From positions 248,001 through 312,000 of the forward strand of contig WOFQ01000025.1 of the NCBI GenBank assembly GCA_012184525.1: 64,000 nt of DNA, in the 5' to 3' direction. The position numbers and the translations under genes are program-made. The DNA is from Xenoacremonium recifei (lineage: Eukaryota > Ascomycota > Sordariomycetes > Hypocreales > Nectriaceae). Below the pieces are notes generated by a model, which had not been told where the DNA came from, made no database searches, and worked only from the letters and a program-made list of their open reading frames with translations. Numbering within the stretch: the first letter of the stretch is position 1; each line of letters begins with the position of its first letter. This document shows, piece after piece, positions 10,723 to 21,068 of this stretch.

Positions 10723-13700
10723 TTACATGATAAAGAAAACAGCAAGAGCGGCAGCAGCCGCGGCCATCTCGAGACCTCCGGCAACGCGGCCAGCGGCGGC
10801 CGTGATCTCGACGGGCTGAGAGGCAGAAGGAGAGGCGGAAGAAGCGGCCATAGCTGAAACGGTGGCGGCAGACTGGCTGCTCACTGGGGTGACAGACTTG
10901 ACAGCGGTGGTAGGGATGGCTGCCTCGATGATAGCCGCCGTAGGCGCGCCATAAGCAGCTGCGCTTGAGACTACGATGATAGAAGTCGCAGGGGTAGCAG
11001 TCGATGTAGCAGCCGAGGTCCAGACTTGGACAGAAGCTGTGGAGACGGGGTATACTGTCGCTGTGGTGTATCCAACAACGGAGCATTCGCCTTCTTCAGC
11101 ACAGCTGGTGACGGCAACAGTAGAGTAAGTAGAGGTGGTGTAGCCAACGGAGGTAGAGTTGGCAGGGACAGTCACGAAGCCCGAAGAGGCGGGAGTCTTA
11201 GTGACAGGGCAGACAGTAGTGGAAACAGCGATTGTCTCAGTTGTGACGTGAGGGCCGGCAGGGCAGTTTGTGACTGTAGGAGCGCAAGAGGTGACCGTCC
11301 GGACCTGAGTGGTGTAGATGGTCGAAGTTGTCCACTGGCTATAGCTGGTGGTGTGGTTGCCGTGAGGCGGCGACGGGTAGTAGTGAGTGGTCTTGGGAAC
11401 AGTAGTCGTAACGGGGCAAAGAGTGGTTGAGACCGCGATAGTCTCGGTTGTGACGTGAGGCTTGCTAGGAGAGCCGGGGCAGTTCGTCACCGTAGGAGCA
11501 CACGAAGTGATAGTACGGGTCTGGGTAGTGTAAACCGTCGAGATGGTCCACTTGGTGGTTGGCACCACAGTCACCACCGTCGTCGGGTACTCAGTAATGG
11601 GGCAGACAGTGGTAGAAACAGCGACAGTCTCGGTCGTGGTGTGAGGCTTGGAGGGGCAGCTCGTAACCTCAGGGCCACAAGACGTGATAGTGCGGACACG
11701 GGTAGTGTAGACCGTCGAGACGGAGTATCGAGTTGTAGGCTTAAGGGTCGTCACTGGCTGAGTAGTCACTATCTCAGTGGTCTTGTGGTGATAGTGAGTC
11801 TTCGTGACGGGGCAGACGGTCGTGGAGACTGCGACGGTCTCAGTGGTGGTGTGAGGATGGCCCGGAGATCCAGGGCAGTTCGTCACCGTTGGTGCACAAG
11901 ATGTGATAGTGCGGATCGTAGTTGTGTAGATGGTAGAAACACTATACTCAGTGGTAACCACCGGCGTGGTCTCGACAGGGACAGTGGTTGAGCCAGCAAC
12001 CGTCACCGAAGCCGGGCTCGTAGTGACCGGGACAGTCGGGGTCTCCTTCGTCTTCGTGTGGGGATGCTTCTTCTCCGTCACAGTGCAGATGGTGGTAGAG
12101 ACAGGGACAGTCTCGGTAGTTGTGTGAGGGTGGCCTGGGGAGCCAGGGCAGCTCGTAACCTCGGGACCGCAAGACGTAATGGTACGAGTCTGAGTCGTGT
12201 AGATGGTAGAGATGGTCCAACGAGTAGTGTACTTGGCGGAAGTGGTTGACTCAACAGGGCTGGTAGACTGAGCAGGTGCAGTGGTTGTCTCAACAGGAAC
12301 AGTTGTCTCCGCAGGACCGGTGGTGGATTGAGCAACAACACTAGACCCGGGGGTCTCGGTCTCAGTGACAGGGCACACAGTAGTCGAGATAGCAATGGTC
12401 ACAGTAGTAACATGCGGGTGACCTGGCGAGCCGGGACAGTTGGTAACTGTGGGAGCACATGACGTGATTGTCTGGACCGAAGTGGTGTAGATGGTGGAGG
12501 TAGTCCAGTGCTTAGTGTGGTGAGGCTTCGTATAAGCAGTCGTCTCCGTATGATGAGGCTTGGTGTACTGTGAGCCAATGGTAGTAGACTGGGTTTCAAC
12601 AACTGTGGTCTCTGTTTGCTGAGGCCGCGTGTACGTCTGCGTCTCGGTGTTGTGAGGCCGCGTGGACTCGGTATGACCCTTGTTGGAGTAGGTAGTCTCA
12701 GGGATCACAGAAGTAGATCCGGGGGTTTCCGTTTCCGTTACGGGGCAAACAGTGGTCGAGATAGCAATTGTCTCTGTGGTGGTATGAGGATGACCAGGGG
12801 ACCCGGGGCAGTTTGTCACCGTTGGGGCACAAGACGTGATAGTACGGATCGTGGTTGTGTAGACAGTCGACGTGGTCCACTTCTTCGCCGTGTGCTTGCT
12901 GTGGTGCGGGTATCCGGGAGTTGAAGCAGTGGTCTGGACGTATACCGAGCTCGTTCCGGTGACGAGTGGTGTAGACTCAGTTGTCTCCGTGACAGTGACT
13001 CCGGGGGTTGACTGAGTGGTCTCTGAGATACCGGGAGTTGAGTAGGTAACCACGGCGGTAGTAGACTCAGTTGTCTCTGAAACTCCAGGGGTCGAGTAGC
13101 TGGGAGTCGAATAGCTAGGAGACGAATATCCAGGGGTCGAATAGCCAGGAGTGGTCTGAGCTGTCTCCGAGATCCCGGGCGTTGAAAGTGTCGTTGCAAC
13201 TTCCGTAGAAGACACCTCGGTCTCTGTGACCGGACAAACCGTCGTGGAGATAGCAATCGTCACAGTGGTAGTGTGAGGGTGGCCTGGAGACCCTGGGCAG
13301 TTCGTCACAGTAGGAGCACAAGAGGTAATTGTCTGGACTGAGGTGGTATAAATCGTTGACGTGGTGTACCTGTGCTTGTGGGGCTTCGTGTAGGTCACGC
13401 CGGGAGTTGACACAGTCTCGGTCCCTGTTGGCTTTGTGTAAGACACACCGGGCGTCGAAACAGTCTCAGTCTCCGTGGGCTTCGTATAGGAAACACCCGG
13501 AGTCGAAATAGTCTCGGTCTCGGTAGGCTGAGTGTAGGAAACGCCGGGAGTTGAGATGGTCTCTGTCTCGGTAGGCTTGGTGTAGGAAACACCAGGAGTT
13601 GATACCGTCTCGACGGACGTTGTGGTGACGGCAACTGAGCCTCCAGTAGATGGAGTGCCAGTGACAACAGGAGTCTCAGACGTCGAGCCCTGCTCAGTCT

Positions 13701-14904
13701 CAGTGACGGGGCAGACGGTAGTTGAAATGGCGATAGTCTCAGTAGTCGTGTGAGGGTGACCTGGAGAGCCCGGACAGTTCGTCACCGTCGGTGCGCAAGA
13801 GGTAATAGTGCGGATCGTCGTTGTGTAAACCGTTGATGTAGTCCACTTGTGTCCCTTATGGTGAGGCGTGGTGTACTGTACTGCAGGCGTTGTGCTGGAG
13901 CCAGTAGACTCGGTACCAACGGGAACAGTTGGTGTGTTGTAAGGGACTGTGGACTGAGTGGTCACAGCAGCAGTTGACTCGGTTTGAACAGACACGGTTG
14001 ACTCAGTCACCACTGGGGTGGTTGCCGGAGTTGTGGGTGTGTTATAGGGGACAGAAGTAGTAGAGTGCTGGTTCTCTGTCACAGGGCACACGGTTGTTGA
14101 AATGGCAATAGTCTCAGTAGTAACATGAGGATGACCCGGAGAGCCAGGACAGTTTGTGACTGTAGGGGCACAAGACGTGATCGTGCGGATCGTTGTCGTA
14201 TAGACAGTTGAGGTTGTGTACCCTTGGGTAGTACCGACAGACTCTGTACCTGAAGGAGCCGAAGATGTTGTCGCTTCTGTAGAAGCAGTAGATACAGGGG
14301 GCACAGAAGGGGTTGAGTATGCAACAGTTGACTCGGTTGAAACGGTAGGCACAGAAGACCCAGGCGTTGAGTACCCAGGCTTTGAGTATCCTGGTGTCGA
14401 GTATCCCGGTGTCGAGGATCCCGGTGTTGAGTATCCCGGTGTCGAGTATCCAGGTGTTGAATATCCAGGCGTCGAGTAACCAGGCGTCGAGTAACCAGGA
14501 GTTGACTCGGTTGAAACTGGCGGCACCGAGTATGCGGGCGTTGATTCAGTTGATTGAGCAGGCAAAGTTGAGGAAGCGATCGACTCTGAAACGACGGGAA
14601 CAGTATTAGTTGAAGAGGACTCCTCCTCCGTAATGGGGCAGACGGTGGTGTAGGCCGCGATGGTTTCGGTAGTGACGTGAACCCTGTTGGGGCAGTTGGT
14701 CACCTCCGGGGCACACGATGTAACGGTCCGGATCTGTGTGGTATACACAGTTGACGTGGTCCAGCCCTTCTTGTGGTTGGCCGCAGGAACTTGGTAACCG
14801 TTGGAGTTTCCATTTGAAACTGCCGTCGTAGTCGTGTTGCCATAGAGCGGCGAGGCCCTGGCCACTCCGACGCCAAGCGCCGCGAAGAGAATGAAACTCT
14901 TCAT
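10723..14904 (-). CDS. Giant Thr/Ser-rich, repeat-built GPI-anchored cell-wall protein
   Basis: Intronless 1,393-residue secreted protein, probably a wall mannoprotein or adhesin. It has an N-terminal signal peptide (MKSFILFAALGVGVARA), a short leader to residue 47, then eleven copies of a roughly 50-residue module and one degenerate twelfth copy. The module consensus is W-T-T-S-T-V-Y-T-T, T-I-T-S-C-A-P-T-V-T-N-C-P, then T-T-E-T-I-A-x-S-T-T-V-C-P-V-T, with three invariant Cys. The pattern resembles flocculin type-3-like repeats. Linkers are Thr/Ser/Pro-rich and contain two further tandem repeats (STPGY pentapeptides; a 16-residue ETETISTPGVSYTKPT unit). The C-terminus is Ala-rich and ends in a hydrophobic tail (AAAAAALAVFFIM), as required for GPI addition. 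Dense O-glycosylation is expected. No N-terminal ligand-binding domain is recognised. Confidence 0.9.
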   Translation of the reverse strand: MKSFILFAALGVGVARASPLYGNTTTTAVSNGNSNGYQVPAANHKKGWTTSTVYTTQIRTVTSCAPEVTNCPNRVHVTTETIAAYTTVCPITEEESSSTNTVPVVSESIASSTLPAQSTESTPAYSVPPVSTESTPGYSTPGYSTPGYSTPGYSTPGYSTPGSSTPGYSTPGYSKPGYSTPGSSVPTVSTESTVAYSTPSVPPVSTASTEATTSSAPSGTESVGTTQGYTTSTVYTTTIRTITSCAPTVTNCPGSPGHPHVTTETIAISTTVCPVTENQHSTTSVPYNTPTTPATTPVVTESTVSVQTESTAAVTTQSTVPYNTPTVPVGTESTGSSTTPAVQYTTPHHKGHKWTTSTVYTTTIRTITSCAPTVTNCPGSPGHPHTTTETIAISTTVCPVTETEQGSTSETPVVTGTPSTGGSVAVTTTSVETVSTPGVSYTKPTETETISTPGVSYTQPTETETISTPGVSYTKPTETETVSTPGVSYTKPTGTETVSTPGVTYTKPHKHRYTTSTIYTTSVQTITSCAPTVTNCPGSPGHPHTTTVTIAISTTVCPVTETEVSSTEVATTLSTPGISETAQTTPGYSTPGYSSPSYSTPSYSTPGVSETTESTTAVVTYSTPGISETTQSTPGVTVTETTESTPLVTGTSSVYVQTTASTPGYPHHSKHTAKKWTTSTVYTTTIRTITSCAPTVTNCPGSPGHPHTTTETIAISTTVCPVTETETPGSTSVIPETTYSNKGHTESTRPHNTETQTYTRPQQTETTVVETQSTTIGSQYTKPHHTETTAYTKPHHTKHWTTSTIYTTSVQTITSCAPTVTNCPGSPGHPHVTTVTIAISTTVCPVTETETPGSSVVAQSTTGPAETTVPVETTTAPAQSTSPVESTTSAKYTTRWTISTIYTTQTRTITSCGPEVTSCPGSPGHPHTTTETVPVSTTICTVTEKKHPHTKTKETPTVPVTTSPASVTVAGSTTVPVETTPVVTTEYSVSTIYTTTIRTITSCAPTVTNCPGSPGHPHTTTETVAVSTTVCPVTKTHYHHKTTEIVTTQPVTTLKPTTRYSVSTVYTTRVRTITSCGPEVTSCPSKPHTTTETVAVSTTVCPITEYPTTVVTVVPTTKWTISTVYTTQTRTITSCAPTVTNCPGSPSKPHVTTETIAVSTTLCPVTTTVPKTTHYYPSPPHGNHTTSYSQWTTSTIYTTQVRTVTSCAPTVTNCPAGPHVTTETIAVSTTVCPVTKTPASSGFVTVPANSTSVGYTTSTYSTVAVTSCAEEGECSVVGYTTATVYPVSTASVQVWTSAATSTATPATSIIVVSSAAAYGAPTAAIIEAAIPTTAVKSVTPVSSQSAATVSAMAASSASPSASQPVEITAAAGRVAGGLEMAAAAAALAVFFIM
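13388..13627 (-). repeat. 48-bp tandem repeat, five copies, in the wall-protein gene
   Basis: Equivalent positions recur exactly every 48 bp (13388, 13436, 13484, 13532, 13580). Each unit encodes a 16-residue segment of the type ETETISTPGVSYTKPT. The length is a multiple of three, so unit gain or loss keeps the reading frame. Confidence 0.9.
14361..14510 (-). repeat. 15-bp tandem repeat (STPGY units), about ten copies
   Basis: Ten consecutive 15-bp units encode STPGY with variants STPGS and SKPGY, just after the first Cys-rich module of the wall protein. Near-identical neighbouring units suggest recent slippage. Confidence 0.9.
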
Positions 14905-17900
14905 CGTCTCCCTGAGTATGGGGTAATTGAACGAATGTAAGGAAATATTAGAACGAAGGTATTAAGGTTGCTCGGTGTCTTTGTGGACTGATGCTGAATA
15001 GGAGATGTGATAAAGGGCCAGGAGGAGGCCGGGCTTTATACGCCGGCGGCTCTTTGCCCGGCTCTCCACGTTGTTGACTGCTCGGAGCACAATCATGACC
15101 TTGCCATCAGGCAACTCGGCCCAGTTGCTGTCCACAATACGAGTTCCTGCAAGTGCATCCCAGTATGAGTGACGTTCTCCTGGAGCGCTTGTCAATACGG
15201 GGGGCGGGTCGCGTAGGAGTGGCCGCGCATCGAGCACCATTGGTATCCGGCTGCCGAGTCCCACAGCCCAAAAGACCCCTGCTCACCTCCAAGTCGGCGA
15301 ATGAGGACGAGACGGGGCGGGATTGGCCTGTCGATGCGCGCGGGTGAAACGCCGATACGATGCCACGCATGGACCTGAGATCTCACTCTGGCGGCGATTA
15401 CGGGGGCTCTGGACGAGTCTCCCGGATCTCCCACGCCTGCACGTGAAGGCGATGGAGTGATTGTGGGCTTGCCACTGGCACAGTGCAGCCGCTGCCATGG
15501 CCAACGCCGGGGCAGAGACGTCATGACCGCTCGATGGCCTTCGGGATGCTGGAACGGGCCTCTATCCGTGGAGCGGATGTCAGGCCAGGCACTGTGGGCG
15601 TCCCGCAGGGTTGACCAAACAATGGATGCTGTTCACGGTGTTCCGAACAAGATGGTGGTCACTGCGTGAACGTGAACAGCCTGGTGGTAACTCATCAATT
15701 GGAGCTTACAGGCGTTGCCAGTTGCAGGGCAGTGCGGTTTCACAGCGACATGTTTCGCAATGTTCAGAGGGTTTCTGCGAGTTTCTCCCTGCAGTGCAAC
15801 AGGAAATCTACAACATCATCTTGCGTTGTTAGTCCGCCAGCGACGAGAATAGCGACACTCCAGCGCCGCGATCGCCGCCCCCAAATTGAGGGCCAAGCAG
15901 GAATTCCGTTTTCCCAGAATAAAAAATAACGGAAATAACCCAGTTGTGGAGAGACCGTACAGATACGGGCTCTGTTGGAGGCTCCTTCAGCGTGCATGTA
16001 CGAAGCCCTAAAATTAGAATGGCCACCCAAGCGCGATCTGCCCTACAGTAGGGTCAGGCTACTGTCTGGCCATACAGAGCTCGATTCGATCACTTCATGC
16101 TCTCAACCAGGCCTTTTTTTACACCCTGCCTCCGGCCCACCGCCAGCGAGGGCCAACGAAACCTCCATGTCCCTGCCCATCCGAAATAACCACGGATCCT
16201 TTGTCTTCTGATTCCGTACCAGATATCAGGTGTATGCACATTTCAGCTCCTGTCGCAATCTCAAGTGACAGCGGGCCGTCCGGATTAACTCGACTCAACT
16301 GGCCCCGCCAGAAACGAATTTCCAAAGAAAGAAACTCAACCACGGTTAAACTGATCAACACTGCAGACCGCGTAGACCTCTCGGGGCTCGAGCCCTCTGC
16401 CAAGCCCATCGAGATGCCGACAGTTGTCTGCTCTCTCTTTCGAAGGCCTCTCTCTGCTGGCTTCAGTGGAGATGCCTCGTCACCGCCCGGCTTGCACGGC
16501 AACATGAGCGCTTCATCATTCACACCACCAGCAAAGTCCACATGTGCACTGTTGCTGGGCAGCGAGACGCGCAGGTAGGCTGAGCAAAAATAGTGTTCTC
16601 CAGATCAGGCTTCTGGCGGCTATCCGTTTTTGTTCTTGAAACTTGGCGTTTTGCTGGGATGGCACCTGTAACGAGCCTAAACACGGGAGCTGATGTCGAT
16701 CCCTCCCCGGCGCGAATCGCCCAGCGGCTACTTTCAGCACTTCGTCGGATGATCAGCGCCCAAAATTGGCAAACTGCTCTTTTTTGACGCCGCCTTGGGC
16801 TTTCGAATTGCGCCATCTCGTCCCAACTTCAGCAAAGAGCTGAATTCATCTCGCCAGGCAAGCCTTTTTCGGCTTGCTGAAACCCGTCAGGCTGTAAGCA
16901 TCAAAGCGTCAACCCAAAAGGTAAACGCCCAGCCCTGGGCAAGCCCTGGGGCCAAGTGCTTACTCTACTGATGATCTGCCCATGGGTCGCTACCTTGCCG
17001 CGCTCGCGGCGCGTAGAGATGATCAAGGGTTTGTACCTTTGCACATTTTTCTGCGCCAGAGCGCTTCCATTTTGTCACTTTGCTCACGAAGGAAAGTGAG
17101 ATTTCGTGTTTGATCACCTGACCATCTGCAAGGCAAACTTGGTGAGTTTCTAACCTCGGGTGCTCACTCACTTAAGCTCTCATCTGTGTTGTCACGTAAG
17201 GATGAACAGCTTCTCATCGTGTATTCATCTCATTTCGCTACAGCCTAGATTTGCTTTGTGAGTTCCGGTATTTGAAATGGTAACTCACATAAATGTATGC
17301 ATGACACGTGTCTGTCGGTCATGCGATGAAAATAAAAGGTGATGAACGATCATTTTTGAATCTGATGACTCTTGCAACACGAATCGTTCATCGGCACTTC
17401 TCAATTCAACACAGGGTTCCTGAGATCTCTACGAAGATCGGGCGACTATATTATTTCTCTTTCTTTTCTTAACTTGGCCGCGATAGATGGCCTTGTCTTC
17501 TGGGAATTGACGTTCATGCACACACTTAACGCTAATGACCAGGCGCCAGCGTTAGGCGACGCCACCATCGCCATTTTCACGATCTGGCCGTTTTATTGCT
17601 CCATATTGCGGCTAAGATTACCCACACGAATCAATAATTCAGTTTTAGGTTGCAACCCCGGCGATGGTGGGACATGGGGTTGAAACTTATTTCAATGAAA
17701 CGTTTACTGTCCATACCTTTCAGATCAGTCAAATTCAGAAACTTAATAATGACATGCAGGAGGTTTCAGTGTTCCAGGTGAACAGCACTCAACAGCTCGC
17801 TTCTTTAGTGCCTGCTCTTCCATCTTCAGCTAGAATATCGCACTAGAGATACTGTATGAAGCAAAACGAATGAAGTGATGGTATCATAAAGGCTCAATTT

Positions 17901-20417
17901 TCTTCTTGATGTGGAAATCGACTGACTGCTTCTTCCAAAAACGGAGAATTCTAGTGGACTTTTCAACCATTGAAGATGCCAAAATTTTGATCAATCATCC
18001 CGAGTCCATATTCAATCTTTGCTTCGGTTCGACAGCTCCACTAAACCAGATTGTTTTATAAGTGAATGAATGTTGATGCAATGAAATGTCTTTTCGAGAG
18101 TTTTATTAGGATTTTCACAGCGTACTAATATGAGTAAAATCTCTCTCGAGTCAATGTTCTCACAGGTGTTCCGTAAAAAGTCCATGGCTTATTAAATTCG
18201 CCTAATCACGAGTCAAAGGGAGTAAATCATAATGTATCCCATTAATGTAAGAAGATACTGATGTGTTGCCTGTGGAAAGTTCCCGTTGTTGCTATCTCAG
18301 GAACTGGCTGCTCAGCGGACAAGATCACAAAGTTTCGAAAATGGGACCCAGGTTGTATTGTTCGTCATTCCATCCTCACTACGACAGACCTGCACTCTAA
18401 GGCCAGCAAGAAATGTATGGGGGCATTGATTCAAAATTTATTGACCTGATAGAAGGATTGTCCTTTGAGTTATAATTGCCGGATCACAACGCACTTGGTA
18501 GTGTAGGGTAGCGCAAACTTCAGACGGGAATTTCCTATGACCTATAGCTGGGGTGTTTTCCTAGCGAATGATACGGCTGAAACAGGCTTAAAAATCATAA
18601 ATCTTTACTCTACATTCACATCTAACGGATCTCTGCCTCTCAAGCTGGTGGTGCAGAGGTTGGCGGACACGGATAGTCCACGGGATCATATCACCAGGAG
18701 ACTGGAATGCTGTTTCGGTGTATGGAACGTGGTACTCGGATCTACCCGCTACCGTTGTTCACTAGAATTAAGTTCCCGACGTCCCGACATCGATGTGGGC
18801 GAGATCCACGGCGGCAGCAAAACTAGCGAGGTGATGATCATTCCAGTTGATCTGCAAACCATCAAGAATCGCCGGGGAAGATTTTGGACCATACCGATGT
18901 CGATCTCATCGAAAATGCTTGCAGGCACAGGGAGTGGTTGGAAGTGAAGCGTGTCTCTCGAAGAAAAAACCGCTGCATCGAATACTGTTGGAATGGGAGA
19001 TTTGGTTGGAGAGCTAAGCCTTCATTCTATCTGGTGCTTCAGGTCACCCTCAGGTGTCTCTAAACAGGAGGCACGGGACAGCTCCTCTTGGGTTTGACCT
19101 ACTGCGAAGTAGCTTCATTGTCATGCTTCAAGTCTTTCGTGCAACATCTGATTAACATCAGATGCGTCACCGCAATGCGAACTGGACAGAGCACTGATGG
19201 CTATCCTGCTTTCTACCTGCATCCCTACGGAACAATTCGAGGCCAATCGGTTCGGCTCGAGTGAGTGATTCTTGGGGCCGTTGTCGCAGCTACCCGTCAG
19301 TTTGATGAGGTTAAGCGTCTCCAGTAGAACGACGATGCGGCTTTGGCAGGTGTCAAATCCAAGGCAAAAGCGATGGGAAATTGCAATCTAAACTCGGTGT
19401 AAGTCGGAGAACCAGTGAAAATCCTTAGAATCCTTAGAAATCCTTTAGCTCAGCGCTCGGTCTACAATAGAGTCTGCTCAAGGCTTTCCAGGCAGCTGGC
19501 TCTGGCTGTTCCGCGTCTCGGAAATCACTCAAAATGGCTACAATCTGGTGGGTGGCCAATAACCTTATGGCAAAGGCAAATCCTCAATCCGCTTGGGGTC
19601 TGGACCATGCGCTACGTGGCTGGCAGATGGGCTGGCCTATTTATTTGAAACGGGAGAATTTTTTCAGCTCGACTTCCAGTGAGCTGGCCAGCAGACACGT
19701 CCTCCTTGTCATGTAACGTTACATTCACAAAACCCCTGTTCCCGGAAGTGTGGATGCTGGCCCGGCATCACCTTTGCCGATTCAGGCTTGACGCCGAATA
19801 ATGGCCAGCGAGGAACCGGCTGTTAGATCGTTCGGATAGGTCATTAGGGATGATTCTCTGGTAGGGGTTCGAGCTGAGGTTCATCTGCTTCGTCCAGCAG
19901 AACACGCTGGCGCCACGTGTCAGGCACAACTATCACCAACCCAGTCAAGTTTCTCGCCGGTGTAAGTGCCAGCGCAAAGGCGCAAATTTCCAGCGATGCT
20001 ATCGTAAGACGCCCGTTTCAACTTTGCCCTTAGCCTTCCCAAGGCGCCTACGATGGAGCCTCTTTACTGGCTGGCGCTCGAGTAAGGCTAAACCACATCC
20101 TGCTCTGACACTCAGCCTGAAACCAGGGACCGCCGCGTCCCAAGGCCAGAGCATGCAGACTATGCCACGATGGAATCCCCCTGGGCCTCTGACAGGGCTG
20201 GGAGCTAGTCCAGATCCTTGGGCCAAAGTCCTGTATTTTAAACTCTTATATCAGCTGGTAATAACTCGGTCCCCAAGTTTTGAGGGTTTCTCCCAAACAA
20301 GCGTCTGTCTTTTGCTTAACCAAGTCACTCCTTTTTTCTACGTTCTTTTCGCTGTTTACTGCCGGTCCCGGTAGGCTGGCCATCCTCTTCCAAACGCACA
20401 TTCTTTACTGTCTCGAA
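14905..20417. other. 5.5-kb region without a recognisable gene
   Basis: Longest gene-free stretch in the window, between the wall-protein promoter and the BYS1 gene. The first part (to about 16.9 kb) is GC-rich; about 17.2-18.6 kb is visibly AT-rich. Overlapping open frames of 125-140 codons on both strands at 16119-16578, and single frames at 17372-17683 and 18537-18947, show no domain, signal peptide or credible splice partners. No terminal repeats, transposase motif or tRNA was recognised. It may be an extended regulatory region, a noncoding-RNA locus or a decayed element. Confidence 0.5.
15035..15040 (-). promoter_or_regulatory. TATA box of the wall-protein gene
   Basis: TATAAA on the minus strand about 130 bp upstream of the start codon, in a GC-rich promoter. 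Confidence 0.5.
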
Positions 20418-21068
20418 ATGGCGAAATTCTCCCTTGTCTCGGCCGTTGTGGCTACGCTCCTTTCTTCCGCCTCAGCTGAGCTCCAGATCAACAACTGGTG
20501 CTCCGTCCCGGTTTCCATCTACCTCTCCCACAACGGTGGTTGCGACTACGGCTCAACTGGCGCTTGCGGTACATCACCATGGGTCATCAACCCCTCAACT
20601 ATCCTCGGATTCGACTGGATTGCCGACGGCTTGGGCACTAGTGTCAAGATTTCTAAGGAGGGTGTCACGGGTATCCTCCAATACGAATACACCATGTCCA
20701 CCGGCACTTACGGCGGGCTGTACTGGGACTTGAGCGACTTGGATGGAGCTGGCGCCGGGCTTGTTGGCACTCCTTTTGAAAATGACAACGTTAAGGTCAG
20801 CCCGACTGGTGATGGCGCAGGCAGCGGTACTTGCATGCAAATTCGATGTGCCGCTGGTGAGCTCTGCCTTGACAGCTACCAGAACCCCGACGACAAGGAT
20901 ACCCGATATTGCCCGGCGGATACTGGCGATATGTGGATCGATCTCTGCGAGCCAGAGGCTCAGTTCATCACTAAGCGAGAGGCAAAGCCTGCCCCCGTAG
21001 CTCACATCCACGCCGGCCGTCATCTTCACAGACACGCTGTACGACACCTGAGCCATCTCAAACATTAG
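20418..21068 (+). CDS. Secreted BYS1 / antigenic thaumatin-like protein with His-rich C-terminal tail
   Basis: Intronless 216-residue extracellular protein. Signal peptide MAKFSLVSAVVATLLSSASA, then a BYS1-type domain (INNWCSVPVSIYLSHNGGC, SVKISKEGVTGILQYEYTMS, LYWDLSDLDGAG, PFENDNVKVSP, CMQIRCAAGELCLDSYQNPDD, YCPADTGDMWIDLCEP) with multiple Cys expected to form disulfides. An in-frame Met further upstream (20280) would mask the signal peptide, so the Met at 20418 is chosen. After the last domain Cys comes ITKREA, a perfect Kex2 (KR) plus Ste13 (EA) type processing site, then a basic tail with eight His in 27 residues. BYS1 proteins are fungal surface or secreted antigens of unclear function; CalA-like members are implicated in host interaction. 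No catalytic activity is known. Confidence 0.9.
   Translation: MAKFSLVSAVVATLLSSASAELQINNWCSVPVSIYLSHNGGCDYGSTGACGTSPWVINPSTILGFDWIADGLGTSVKISKEGVTGILQYEYTMSTGTYGGLYWDLSDLDGAGAGLVGTPFENDNVKVSPTGDGAGSGTCMQIRCAAGELCLDSYQNPDDKDTRYCPADTGDMWIDLCEPEAQFITKREAKPAPVAHIHAGRHLHRHAVRHLSHLKH
20973..21065 (+). other. Putative Kex2-released His-rich peptide
   Basis: Codons for KREA followed by 27 residues containing 8 His, 3 Arg and 2 Lys and no Cys or acidic residue, ending at the stop codon. KR|EA is the processing grammar of yeast alpha-factor precursors. Whether this tail is released is inference. Confidence 0.55.

Noticed and set aside
10731..14700. Many open frames of 60-178 codons on the plus strand and in other minus frames
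   Set aside because: They are shadows of the low-complexity repeat gene; none has a domain and all follow the repeat period.
18537..18947. 136-codon open frame in the gene-poor region
   Set aside because: No signal peptide, domain, splice partners or composition typical of the neighbouring genes.
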